Source: Oscillospiraceae bacterium (GTDB lineage: Bacteria > Bacillota > Clostridia > Oscillospirales > Ruminococcaceae). From it: a stretch of DNA of 64,000 nt. The position numbers and the translations under genes are program-made. Each line of letters opens with the position of its first letter. Position 1 is the stretch's first letter. This document shows positions 16,465 to 24,900 of this stretch, one piece after another. The stretch is taken from NCBI GenBank assembly GCA_017547245.1, contig JAFYQD010000007.1, positions 62,001 through 126,000 of the forward strand, read 5' to 3'. The notes below the pieces were generated by a model. The model did no database searches, was not told the DNA's origin, and worked only from the letters and a program-made list of their open reading frames with translations.

Positions 16465-17189
16465 GAATGCTCACTTTTGCAAACAGAAATACGAAAGAAA
16501 TATTAAGAGATCCTCTGACTCTTTTCTTTGGACTCGGCTTTCCCCTTGTTTTGATTTTTTTGTTAAGCGCTATACAAGCAAATATCCCCGTAAAACTGTT
16601 TGAAATACAACACCTGACTCCGGGTATAACGGTTTTCGGCTTGGCATTTATGACTTTGTTTTCGTCAACTATTATCGCAAAAGACAGGGGCAGTTCGCTA
16701 TTGCAGCGTTTGTATACAACGCCACTGACTCCGTTGGATTTTATCCTTGGTTACACTTTGCCGATAATTCCGATTTCTGTCGCTCAATGCATTATCTGCT
16801 ATATTGCCGCAATCATTCTCGGACTCAACATTACTGTAAATATTTTGTATGCTGTTGCATTCATTGTTCCTGTATCCATCCTTTATATTGCGTTAGGACT
16901 TCTTTGTGGAAGCGTATTGAACGATAAGCAGGTAGGTGGTATCTGCGGTGCGTTACTAACTAACCTCTCAGCGTGGTTGTCGGGTGTTTGGTTTGATCTT
17001 GACCTTGTAGGAGGTGCTTTTAAGAAGATTGCATACGCACTTCCCTTTGTTCACGCAGTAGAGATGGAACGTGCTGTACTTGTAGGAGATTTTTCAGGGG
17101 TTTTCCCTCATCTTTGGTGGGTGCTCGGATATGCCGCGGTTCTGCTCTTTTTGGCGGTTCTGCTGTTCTTGCGACAAATGAAGAAATAG
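16461..17189 (+). CDS. ABC-2 type transporter permease
   Basis: A 242-residue integral membrane protein with six predicted helices, the membrane half of the exporter above. The start ATG overlaps the ATPase stop (ATGA). The region PVSILYIALGLLCGSVLNDKQVG and the following NLSAWLSGVWF resemble the conserved ABC-2 membrane signature. Like its partner it is AT-rich relative to the window, and the pair is bracketed by TTTACGAC repeats. Confidence 0.9.
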   Translation: MRMLTFANRNTKEILRDPLTLFFGLGFPLVLIFLLSAIQANIPVKLFEIQHLTPGITVFGLAFMTLFSSTIIAKDRGSSLLQRLYTTPLTPLDFILGYTLPIIPISVAQCIICYIAAIILGLNITVNILYAVAFIVPVSILYIALGLLCGSVLNDKQVGGICGALLTNLSAWLSGVWFDLDLVGGAFKKIAYALPFVHAVEMERAVLVGDFSGVFPHLWWVLGYAAVLLFLAVLLFLRQMKK

Positions 17190-17249
17190 TAATTATATAG
17201 TTTAGAGAATACGTATTTCTTTGCTCAACAATGCAAACACCTTTGTGTT

Positions 17250-17270
17250 TTTACGACGAATTTTACGACA
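17250..17270. repeat. TTTACGAC repeat pair, right of the ABC island
   Basis: Two direct copies, TTTACGACG (17250-17258) and TTTACGACA (17262-17270), matching the pair at 15536-15555 in sequence and near-identical spacing (12 versus 11 bases start to start). Confidence 0.7.
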
Positions 17271-17425
17271 AATCGAATAAAGTTATACCATATTATGATA
17301 GGTTATTTTCTGCAATGAAACCGGTTTGGATTAACAAAGTCAGGTAATGGCAGGATAAATAAGGGTATAACATACTTACCCAAGAAATCCCCACCATGAA
17401 GCCTCTGGACTAATCGCAACATATT

Positions 17426-17457
17426 ACCGCCCCCGAAATTTTTCGGGGGCGGTTTTG
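17426..17457 (+). terminator. Terminator-like hairpin downstream of the ABC genes
   Basis: ACCGCCCCCGAAA and TTTCGGGGGCGGT form a 13-pair stem followed by TTTTGTCATTTTG. It lies in the 460-base gene-free stretch before feoA; apart from the repeat pair, this hairpin and the feoA control region, I see no gene there. Confidence 0.75.
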
Positions 17458-17527
17458 TCATTTTGTCTACTGATTTTTCACAGATGCACATAGTTTAGGC
17501 TGAATCTACAAATATCAGGAATGAGTG

Positions 17528-17556
17528 TTGACAATCAAGGCCGATGCATATATTAT
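17528..17556 (+). promoter_or_regulatory. Promoter of the feo operon
   Basis: TTGACA (17528-17533), 17 bases, TATTAT (17551-17556). Two iron-box-like dyads follow immediately downstream, so a bound repressor would block initiation or early elongation. Confidence 0.8.
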
Positions 17557-17564
17557 ATATGTGG

Positions 17565-17614
17565 TTAGAGACGTCTAATCATTATTTTTTACCATTGTGG
17601 TTAGAGATGTCTAA
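17565..17614 (+). promoter_or_regulatory. Two operator dyads upstream of feoA
   Basis: TTAGAGACGTCTAA (17565-17578) and TTAGAGATGTCTAA (17601-17614), both of form TTAGA-N4-TCTAA and both preceded by GTGG. Their first bases lie 36 apart. A third copy precedes feoB. The location fits an iron-sensing repressor of the DtxR/IdeR type; the regulator gene is not in the window. Confidence 0.75.
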
Positions 17615-17650
17615 TTGAAGCGTAGGGAATATTTTTGTAAGGAGATGCAT

Positions 17651-17863
17651 ATGACTCTGTTGACTGCTCTGGAAGGCAAAGAATACATCATCAAAGATAT
17701 TGATACGGATGATGAGGAACTGAATGCATTTCTGTTTTCGCTGGGCTGCTACAGCGGCGAACCCATTACTGTGGTTTCGCGCCGCCGCGGAAGCTGTGTG
17801 GTTTCCATCAAGGATGGCCGCTACAACATCGACAGGCAGCTGGCTGATGCCATCGTCGTATAA
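17651..17863 (+). CDS. feoA: FeoA domain protein, ferrous iron transport
   Basis: A 70-residue SH3-like FeoA protein, thought to assist FeoB. It shows the family pattern of an N-terminal strand, LGCYSGEPITVVSRRRGSCVVSIKDGRYNIDRQLADAIVV. ATG 17651 follows AAGGAGA; the frame open 12 codons upstream is not preceded by a site. Unlike many operons it is separated from feoB by a hairpin with a T run and by a further operator. Confidence 0.92.
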   Translation: MTLLTALEGKEYIIKDIDTDDEELNAFLFSLGCYSGEPITVVSRRRGSCVVSIKDGRYNIDRQLADAIVV

Positions 17864-17880
17864 TCGACGGCCAGCAAACG

Positions 17881-17909
17881 CCGGAAGGAAGTCTTCCGGT
17901 TGTTTTTTT
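17881..17909 (+). terminator. Terminator or attenuator between feoA and feoB
   Basis: CCGGAA and TTCCGG flank a seven-base loop (17881-17899), then TTGTTTTTTT. Stem is short, so termination may be partial. Confidence 0.65.
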
Positions 17910-17919
17910 GGAGAACCAG

Positions 17920-17933
17920 TTAGATGTATCTAA
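17920..17933 (+). promoter_or_regulatory. Operator dyad upstream of feoB
   Basis: TTAGATGTATCTAA, perfectly symmetric in its TTAGA/TCTAA arms and of the same form as the two feoA boxes. It lies in the spacer of a possible promoter (TTGGAG at 17909-17914 and TAACTT near 17931), suggesting feoB is also controlled on its own. Confidence 0.7.
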
Positions 17934-17991
17934 CTTAATTTGCATTAGAAAATTTATGTAAGGATACCCAAAGATAGGGAGGAGAAGAAAA

Positions 17992-19995
17992 ATGAGAATT
18001 GCTTTTGCGGGCAATCCCAACAGCGGTAAAACCACCATGTACAATGCGCTTACCGGCCGCAATGAAAAGGTTGGCAACTGGGCCGGTGTTACCGTTGACA
18101 AAAAAGAGGCTTTGATCAAAAAGACATATGCAGGCAATGCCCAATTGGTTGCAATTGACCTGCCGGGTGCCTATTCCATGTCGCCTTTTACTTCGGAAGA
18201 AAGCATCACCAGCTCTTACATAAAAGAAGCTAACCTTGATGTTATCATCAACATCGTGGATGCCACCAATCTCAGCCGCAGCCTGTTCTTCACCACCCAG
18301 CTGCTGGAGTTGGGTGTACCCGTTGTGGTAGCCCTGAACAAGGCCGACATCAACGAAAAGAAGGAAACCGAAATTGACGTTAAGGCGCTGTCGGCTGCCT
18401 TGGGCTGCCCGGTTGTCGAAACCGTTTCCACCCATACCGAAGGTTTGGCTGAAGTGGTCAGAGCTGCCGTTGCTCTGGAAGGGAAGAGCCAGAAGGCTCC
18501 CTATACTCAGGGTGCGGTTGATTTGTCGGACAAGAAGGCTGTTGAGGCTGCCGACCGCAAGCGTTTTGAGTTTGTCAACAAGATCGTTGCTTCCGTCGAG
18601 ACCCGTAAGGTTCTGACCAAGGAACGTAATTTCCAGGATAAGATTGACGCTGTGCTGACCAACCCTGTGGCAGGTATCATTATTTTTGCCGCTGTTATGT
18701 TCTTGGTGTTTGACATTTCCCAGTCCTCCTTTGGCCCTTGGGTCGCAGATATTCTGGTTGGCTGGATTGAAAGTTTTCAGGCTTGGGCGGCCGAACTGGT
18801 GTCTGGGGCTTCGCCTTTGGTGCAGGCTTTGCTGATTGACGGCATCATCGGTGGTGTTGGTGCGGTTGTTGGATTTTTGCCTCTTGTTATGGTCATGTAT
18901 TTCTTCATCGCTTTGTTGGAAGACTGCGGTTATATGGCCCGAGCCACCGTGGTGCTTGACCCCATCTTCAAAAAGGTTGGCCTGTCGGGCAAGTCGGTCA
19001 TTCCCTTTGTCATTGGTACCGGCTGCGCCATCCCCGGCGTTATGGCCTGCCGTACCATCCGCAACGAGCGTGAACGCCGTGCCACCGCTATGCTGACTCC
19101 TTTTATGCCCTGTGGAGCAAAGCTGCCTGTAATTGCCCTGTTTGCCGGTGCTTTTTTTGAAGATGCCTCCTGGGTGGGAACCCTGATGTATTTTGCAGGC
19201 ATCATGCTGATTTTGGTGGGTGCTGTTTTGGTAAACAAAATTTCCGGCAGCAAAAACCGCAAGTCCTACTTTATCATCGAGCTTCCCGAATACAAAATCC
19301 CTTCGGTCAAGCGTGCGTTCTATTCCATGTGCTCCCGTGGGTGGGCCTATGTCGTAAAGGCTGCCACCATCATTCTGTTGTGCAACACCGTTGTCCAGCT
19401 GATGCAGACCTTTACCTGGAACTTCAGAATTGCTGAGGTTGCAAGCGAATCCATTCTGGCCTCTATCGCCAACCCTTTTGCCTATGCTCTTGTACCCATT
19501 GTTGGTGTATTGTCCTGGCAGCTGGCTGCCGCAGCCGTTACCGGATTTATTGCCAAAGAAAATGTTGTCGGAACGCTGGCGGTTTGCTATGTCGGCCTTG
19601 AAAACCTGATCGATACCGAAGAACTGGCCCTGTTGGAAGGCGCCGGTGCCGAGGTTGCTTCGGTGTTTGCCATCACCAAGGTTGCCGCTTTGGCCTACCT
19701 GATGTTCAACCTGTATACCCCTCCTTGCTTTGCTGCGCTGGGTGCCATGAACTCTGAGATCAACGACCGCAAATGGTTCTGGGGCGGCGTTGGTCTGCAG
19801 CTGGCCACCGGCTACACCGTGGGCTATCTGGTATACACCCTTGGCACTCTGTTTACCGATCCTGCTTCGTTGAACCTTGGTGCAGCCGTTTGCGGAGCCA
19901 TTGTGGTGTCGTTCTTTGCCGCTGTCATCATTACACGCATCAGAAAGGCCAATGCAGATTTGAATGCTGAATATGCTTTGAAAGGGAAGAAGTAA
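17992..19995 (+). CDS. feoB: Ferrous iron transporter FeoB
   Basis: A 667-residue Fe(II) transporter. The N-terminal G-protein domain has G1 GNPNSGKT (7-14), a G3 DLPGAYS and G4 ALNKAD. A helical GDI-like spacer follows, then the membrane part with two Gate-type repeats, including GFLPLVMVMYFFIALLEDCGYMARA and the FVIGTGCAIPGVMACRT segment with the conserved Cys. It ends in a charged tail. A start ATG with AGGAG upstream is clear. It is followed six bases later by a small Cys-rich protein, as in many clostridial feo operons. Confidence 0.97.
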   Translation: MRIAFAGNPNSGKTTMYNALTGRNEKVGNWAGVTVDKKEALIKKTYAGNAQLVAIDLPGAYSMSPFTSEESITSSYIKEANLDVIINIVDATNLSRSLFFTTQLLELGVPVVVALNKADINEKKETEIDVKALSAALGCPVVETVSTHTEGLAEVVRAAVALEGKSQKAPYTQGAVDLSDKKAVEAADRKRFEFVNKIVASVETRKVLTKERNFQDKIDAVLTNPVAGIIIFAAVMFLVFDISQSSFGPWVADILVGWIESFQAWAAELVSGASPLVQALLIDGIIGGVGAVVGFLPLVMVMYFFIALLEDCGYMARATVVLDPIFKKVGLSGKSVIPFVIGTGCAIPGVMACRTIRNERERRATAMLTPFMPCGAKLPVIALFAGAFFEDASWVGTLMYFAGIMLILVGAVLVNKISGSKNRKSYFIIELPEYKIPSVKRAFYSMCSRGWAYVVKAATIILLCNTVVQLMQTFTWNFRIAEVASESILASIANPFAYALVPIVGVLSWQLAAAAVTGFIAKENVVGTLAVCYVGLENLIDTEELALLEGAGAEVASVFAITKVAALAYLMFNLYTPPCFAALGAMNSEINDRKWFWGGVGLQLATGYTVGYLVYTLGTLFTDPASLNLGAAVCGAIVVSFFAAVIITRIRKANADLNAEYALKGKK

Positions 19996-20000
19996 ATAGA

Positions 20001-20189
20001 ATGACCGATATTATCATCATTGCCGTAATTGCAGTTATTGTCGGCTTGGCCGCAGGCTATGTCTATAAGGCGAAAAAGAGCGGGAAAAAGTGCATCGGCT
20101 GTCCCGATGCCTGCAACTGTTCGGCTGCGCAGAAAGGCGGAGCCTCCTGCGGCGGCTGCTGTGGCTGCGGTGCTGCTCCCAAAGAATAA
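20001..20189 (+). CDS. FeoB-associated Cys-rich membrane protein
   Basis: A 62-residue protein with one N-terminal membrane helix (about residues 3-22), a basic KAKKSGKK hinge and a tail with eight cysteines, including CIGC, CNC and CGGCCGC. Small Cys-rich proteins of this kind commonly sit behind feoB in Firmicutes and may act where FeoC does in enterobacteria, or bind iron at the membrane; neither role is proven. The start lies six bases after the feoB stop. Confidence 0.88.
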   Translation: MTDIIIIAVIAVIVGLAAGYVYKAKKSGKKCIGCPDACNCSAAQKGGASCGGCCGCGAAPKE

Positions 20190-20193
20190 TAAA

Positions 20194-20229
20194 AGAGAGA
20201 GTCTCCTGTGAGGCTCTCTCTCTTTTTTG
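20194..20229. terminator. Terminator of the feo operon, bidirectional
   Basis: Stem of AGAGAGAGTCTC against GAGGCTCTCTCT with T6 on the plus strand and CTTTTATT on the minus strand, so it may also serve the convergent pseudouridine synthase gene. Confidence 0.85.
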
Positions 20230-20232
20230 CGG

Positions 20233-20952
20233 TTATTTCAGTCCGTCGCGGTTTTGTACCAGTTCCAACTCCTGTGGAGTAAGTTCGCGGCACTGGCCTT
20301 CGGCCAGGTTTTCATCCAGCGGAAGGGCTCCCATGGCCATGCGGTGCAGTGCATCCACATGCAGACCGCAGGCGGCAAACATACGCTTGATCTGATGGTA
20401 CATGCCTTCGTGCAGCACCACCTTTGCGGTGTGGTCGTCCAGAATGGTAAGCTGGGCGGGAAGACAGCGGTCCTCGTTTTTCAGGGGGATGCCGCCGGCA
20501 AAGGCTTCCACCACCTTTTCGGTCAGAATGCCGTCCAGGGTGGCAATATAGGTTTTGGGAATGTGATGCTTTGGCGAAAGAATATCGTGGGCAAAGGCTC
20601 CGTCGTCGGTGATAAGCACAAAACCTGTGGTGTCCTTATCCAGACGCCCTGCCGGGAAAAGTCCGCGCCGTTTCAGTTCGGGCGGAACAAGGTCCACCAC
20701 CGTGGGGCAGTCGTCTCCGCGGCTGGCCGAAACCACACCCGTGGGTTTGTTCATCATCAGATAAAGGTGCTTTTTCAAAAGAATTGGTTTGCCCTGCACC
20801 ACCACTTCGGCATCGGGGGCAATTTTCAGGTCGGCCGATTTTGCCATGCAGCCATTGACCACAACACCGCCTTTGCGCACCAGTTCTTTTATTTCCTTGC
20901 GTGAACCGATTCCCTGGGCAGCCAGCAGCTTATCCAACCGTTCTTCTTTCAT
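20233..20952 (-). CDS. rsuA: 16S rRNA pseudouridine synthase, RsuA family
   Basis: A 239-residue enzyme that converts a uridine of rRNA to pseudouridine. An S4 RNA-binding domain occupies residues 1-48 (RLDKLLAAQGIGSRKEIKELV). The catalytic domain follows, with the family motif GRLDKDTTG (D105 is the nucleophile), YIATLDG and the MYHQIKRMFAACGLHV segment. ATG 20952 has AGGAGG upstream; 23 codons of open frame before it are dismissed. RsuA (position 516) is the best match, but RluB/E/F-like specificity cannot be excluded. Confidence 0.9.
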   Translation of the reverse strand: MKEERLDKLLAAQGIGSRKEIKELVRKGGVVVNGCMAKSADLKIAPDAEVVVQGKPILLKKHLYLMMNKPTGVVSASRGDDCPTVVDLVPPELKRRGLFPAGRLDKDTTGFVLITDDGAFAHDILSPKHHIPKTYIATLDGILTEKVVEAFAGGIPLKNEDRCLPAQLTILDDHTAKVVLHEGMYHQIKRMFAACGLHVDALHRMAMGALPLDENLAEGQCRELTPQELELVQNRDGLK

Positions 20953-21020
20953 GCCTGCACCTCCTCTTTGCCGTTTTGCCAAGTATACCATATCGGCGGC
21001 GCAGGGGGCAAGCTTTGGCA

Positions 21021-21533
21021 TTATGCCGTTGGGGGCTCGGGCTGCGGCATCACCAATCCATGCATAAATCCATCCAGTTCCAGACTGCAGATATCTCCGC
21101 CCACCAGCCGTTCTTTATACACCAACAGGTTGGCCCGTACATTCTGTCCTCCGCTGGGGTGGTTCAAGATGGAATAGCTGTAACATTTCATCTGACGTCC
21201 TGCATAGGGGGTCAGGTCAAAGCCCTGCGCCAGCTGGATTTGATTGTAGTTTTGATAAACCTCATCAAACTCCAATGGAATAACTACATCCTTGACTTCG
21301 GCCGTTTCCTCGTCCACCTGCCATCCAAGACCGATCAAAAAATCAATGCGGTTTTGTCTTTGGTCGGCATCTTTCAGGTTCATTGAGTGGCCGAATACCT
21401 CTGAAGCTGAAGGAATATCGGAGATTTGGCCGCTTACCAGAAGAACCCCGCCCAAAACCAGTGCAGCGGCTCCGATGCAGCAAAGGATGCGCTGCTTTTT
21501 TCGGGTAATGTATACTGCAAAAATACAGATCAC
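21021..21533 (-). CDS. DUF4830 domain-containing membrane-anchored protein
   Basis: About 167-170 residues with one N-terminal membrane helix (IGAAALVLGGVLLVSG) and an extracytoplasmic domain of the DUF4830 type: RIDFLIGLGWQVDEE, IPLEFDEVYQNYNQIQ, GFDLTPYAGRQMK and VGGDICSLELDGFMHGL. Function of the family is unknown; it is common in Clostridia. The start is odd. The only canonical in-frame start, GTG at 21533, is inside the AGGAGGTG site itself, whereas an ATT codon at 21524 sits at normal distance and would give a typical short N-terminus before TRKKQR. Confidence 0.85.
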   Translation of the reverse strand: MICIFAVYITRKKQRILCCIGAAALVLGGVLLVSGQISDIPSASEVFGHSMNLKDADQRQNRIDFLIGLGWQVDEETAEVKDVVIPLEFDEVYQNYNQIQLAQGFDLTPYAGRQMKCYSYSILNHPSGGQNVRANLLVYKERLVGGDICSLELDGFMHGLVMPQPEPPTA

Positions 21534-21595
21534 CTCCTATGCCATTTATATGCAGGGCATCGACCGAAAAGCAGGCGGCTGCCCTTACAAAAAAA

Positions 21596-21624
21596 TTGAA
21601 ATAAACCATCGTTTTTGGTAAGAT
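21596..21624 (+). promoter_or_regulatory. Promoter of the lipoprotein/subtilase pair
   Basis: TTGAAA (21596-21601), 17 bases, TAAGAT (21619-21624), 25 bases before the lipoprotein start. Confidence 0.6.
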
Positions 21625-21649
21625 AAAGGTGAAAAAGGAGGGCTGCACA

Positions 21650-21958
21650 ATGTCAAAGGTATTGATAGCTGTATTTTGCCTGCTGCTGTTGTGCGGCTGT
21701 GCCAATTCGGACGGAAAGCAGCAGCTGCCTCTTGCCGAAAGGGAAGCAGTGGTTGAGGGTGCCGAGGTGTTCTGCCTGGCCCAAACCGAAGAAGAAGCCG
21801 AAGCCATCGCTGCCCGTTACGGCATCGAATTGGTTGATTTTGAGTCCGGAGTGGCTGCTTTTCATACCCAAGAGGACTGGTATGAACTGATTGAAAGGGG
21901 AAAGGAACAGGGCTGGCCCGAACTTTCGCCCAACTACCTGACCAAGTTTGAAGAATAA
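21650..21958 (+). CDS. Small lipoprotein resembling the prodomain of the adjacent subtilase
   Basis: A 102-residue protein with a lipoprotein signal: MSKVLIAVFC then LLLLCGC, lipid-anchored Cys at 17. Residues 38-76 align without gaps to residues 129-167 of the subtilase encoded next (12 of 39 identical, sharing E..A..E.AE..A..Y...LV....GVA). That stretch lies just before the subtilase catalytic domain, where an I9-type prodomain is expected. I infer a free-standing prodomain homologue that could act as inhibitor or folding helper for the protease. The start ATG has AAGGAGG at normal distance. The gap to the protease gene is 32 bases, so they are very likely co-transcribed. Confidence 0.8.
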   Translation: MSKVLIAVFCLLLLCGCANSDGKQQLPLAEREAVVEGAEVFCLAQTEEEAEAIAARYGIELVDFESGVAAFHTQEDWYELIERGKEQGWPELSPNYLTKFEE

Positions 21959-21990
21959 TCAAGTTTACCCTTGCCCAAAGGAGGGTTACC

Positions 21991-24900
21991 ATGAAACAAC
22001 TTGTTTACAGAATATTCGCCGTACTGCTTGCTGTGCTGATGGCTTTTTCGCCCTGCACGGTGGCTTTGGCCGATGCTGTTCTTGCGGCTGAGGCAGAAGA
22101 TATGGTTGAACAGCTTGCGGAAGATTTGTCCCAACAGAACCCAGAAGAGGCACCCTTGACTGAAGAAAAGCAGAATGAGCAGCCTGAACCTTTGGAGGAA
22201 GAACTGCCTCTGCAAGACAGTACAGAAGAAACGGATGAAAAAAGCTATGTTTTTCAGGGCTTCCCACAAGGCTATGAACTGAGCCGTGCAGAACTTGACG
22301 CAAAGGCACTGCTGACCGACCTGAAAGTTTTGGAAGCTCTGCTTGAGTCCCAGCCCGGTGTGGACTATGTGGAAGACGAGATTATTGTAATGGCCGAAGA
22401 TGCCGAATATGCCGAGCTGTCTGCCGTGGCTTACAACGGCAGCCTTGTGTCCTATGCAGATGGCGTGGCGGTCATCCGACTGACTGATGCTTCCGTTCTT
22501 GAGGCTATCGAGGCTGCTGCCGATATGGATTTTGCAGTTCCTGCGGCAGACCCCAACTGGATTACATGGATAGAACCCTGCGAAGAAGAGGAAACAGACT
22601 TTGCACTTTTTGCCGCAGCAGAAGATGTTCCGGTCAAACAAAGCTGGGAAAACTGGTACCATGGTCTATTGGAAGATGATGACAGCAGCACCAACCCCGA
22701 TACCTGGCTGATTAATCCCAATTACTTTGAAAATAACAAATATCAGTGGATGCACGACATGGTAAACAGCTATGAGGCCTGGGGCAGCAGCACCGGCAGC
22801 GGTGTTACTGTGGCGGTCATCGACAGCGGTGTAAGAAGCACCCATAAAGAGCTGAAAAACCGTGTTGAGGTTCTTTCGGTGGCGGACCTGAGCACCGACC
22901 CCTATGGCAATCACGCCACCCACGTGGCGGCCATCATTGCCGGCCAAATGGGCAATGGTTATATGGGGGCAGGCATTGCACCCGATGCCAGAATCCTTTC
23001 GCTGCGTGTTGTAGACAACAGCGGCAGCATAACCGCAAAAAACCTTGCGGCAGCCATCAATCAGGCTGTATACAAAGGTGCCGACATCATCAACCTTAGC
23101 CTGGGCACTTACAGCCCTGCCTCGGCACACCAAACAGCCATCTCCAAGGCGGTTGAAGCAGGGGTGGTGGTGGTGGCTGCCATCGGTAACGATGGCTCCA
23201 ACATCAAATGCTATCCCGCTGCCTACGATAATGTCATTGCCGTTGCGGCAGTGAACAAAGACGGAACCGCAGCCACCTTCAGTGATTTTGGCGACTGGGC
23301 CGATATTTCGGCCCCCGGCGTTGATATCTATTCGGCCTATGCCACCAGCGACACCTCCTCCGGCAAAATGAGCGGTACCTCGCAGGCCAGTCCTGTGGTA
23401 TCCGGTGTGGCAGCCCTTTACCTCAGCCGCAACCCCGGTGCCACCCCTGCCGAAGTGGAAGAAGTATTGAAGAAAACTGCGGCAAAGGCTTCTTCCAAAG
23501 AAATAGGCGGCATTGTGGATGCTTCCAGGTTGTTTGAGCAGGAACAGGCAGCCCCTGTTATCTCGGTTATACACGAGGAGGTTGAATTCAATTCCGGAGA
23601 TACGGTTCCCTATCATGCCGAGTTCAGCATCCAAAGGGAAAACGGTGCTTCCGAAGAAGACTTTATCCTTTTTACCCTGAATGGCAAGAACCCTTCCATC
23701 AAGGAGGGCGAGGTGGTCAGCGGGTTTGTTTATGATGCATCTGCCGACAACAGAATTTCTGATTTGGTGGAACAATATGATGCCCCGTTGGGGAAACCCT
23801 TTACCCTCAAGGCTCTTGTGGTCAATAATCAGGGTGTGGCAAGCAAGGTTTCTTCCTTCAAGATGGTTTGCGGCTATAACCCCGATGTGGAACAGGTAAA
23901 GATTACCTCCGATCGGGAAATCAGCTTGCTTTCGGGCAAAACAATAACATTGGGGGCTGTTGTGCAGCCTGCCACAGCCAATCCCGACGTTTTGTGGACG
24001 GTTGACCTGAACGGAATGGGGGAAGACCGCGTCAGAATAGATGCCCAAAGCGGCAAACTTACCACCAAAGCAGGAACCATGGGGAGCGTTGTTGTGCGTG
24101 CAACTGCCGCCAACGGCGCATATGATGAAATCACAGTGAAAATCAGCCAGCCGGAAAAGGCAGCCAGAATGGTGATAGAAGCTCCCGTTAAAACCATTGC
24201 CATGCCCCGTGTGGGTCAGCAGGCCGAAACAGTCTGCCTGACCGCAGCGGCTTTTAACGCCAAGGGGAACCGGCTGGAAGAAACAGCTTTTCATTGGGTC
24301 AGCAGCAATCCTTCGGTGCTGTGGGTGGACGGTCAGACTGGTGAGATCCGGCCCCGTGCAAAGGGCTCGGCTACCATTACCTGCAAAGCATTGGATGGCA
24401 GCGGAAAGAGTGCCAAAAGCACCATTTCGGTTACCCAGCCGGTAGAAGAAATCATCCTCAGTGCAAACGCTCAGGTTACTGCAGGCAGCTATGCCACCGT
24501 CAAGGCTCAGGTTTTGCCTCAAACGGCCAACAACAAAAAGGTGACATGGATCATTGACCAGAAAGCGCTTGCCGCAGGTGCCAAAATAACTTCGGGCAAG
24601 CTTTCCCTGCCCAAAGGCTTCGGCGAGCCTTGTGTCGAGGTGACGGCAGCCTCGTCTGACGGCATTTCGGCTTCTGTACAGATAGAGGTGCTTGACAGCA
24701 AGGCAAAGTCGGTGACCATACGCACATTGGATCCCCGTGCCGAATACAACAGCAGGGGAGTGCTGACCGCGGCATCGGTTTATTCGGTGGATATTCTGCC
24801 GGCAGAAACCTATTTCCCCGAAGATATGGAAAATCGCATTGACCTGACCGCGGCGGCTGACAACGGAGCTATGATTGCGTGGAGCAGCAGCAACCCTAAA

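Noticed and set aside
17303-17491. Possible integrase remnant (62 codons, minus strand) in the gap after the ABC genes
   Set aside because: No integrase motif such as the R-H-R-Y residues can be seen; the frame runs through a terminator hairpin.
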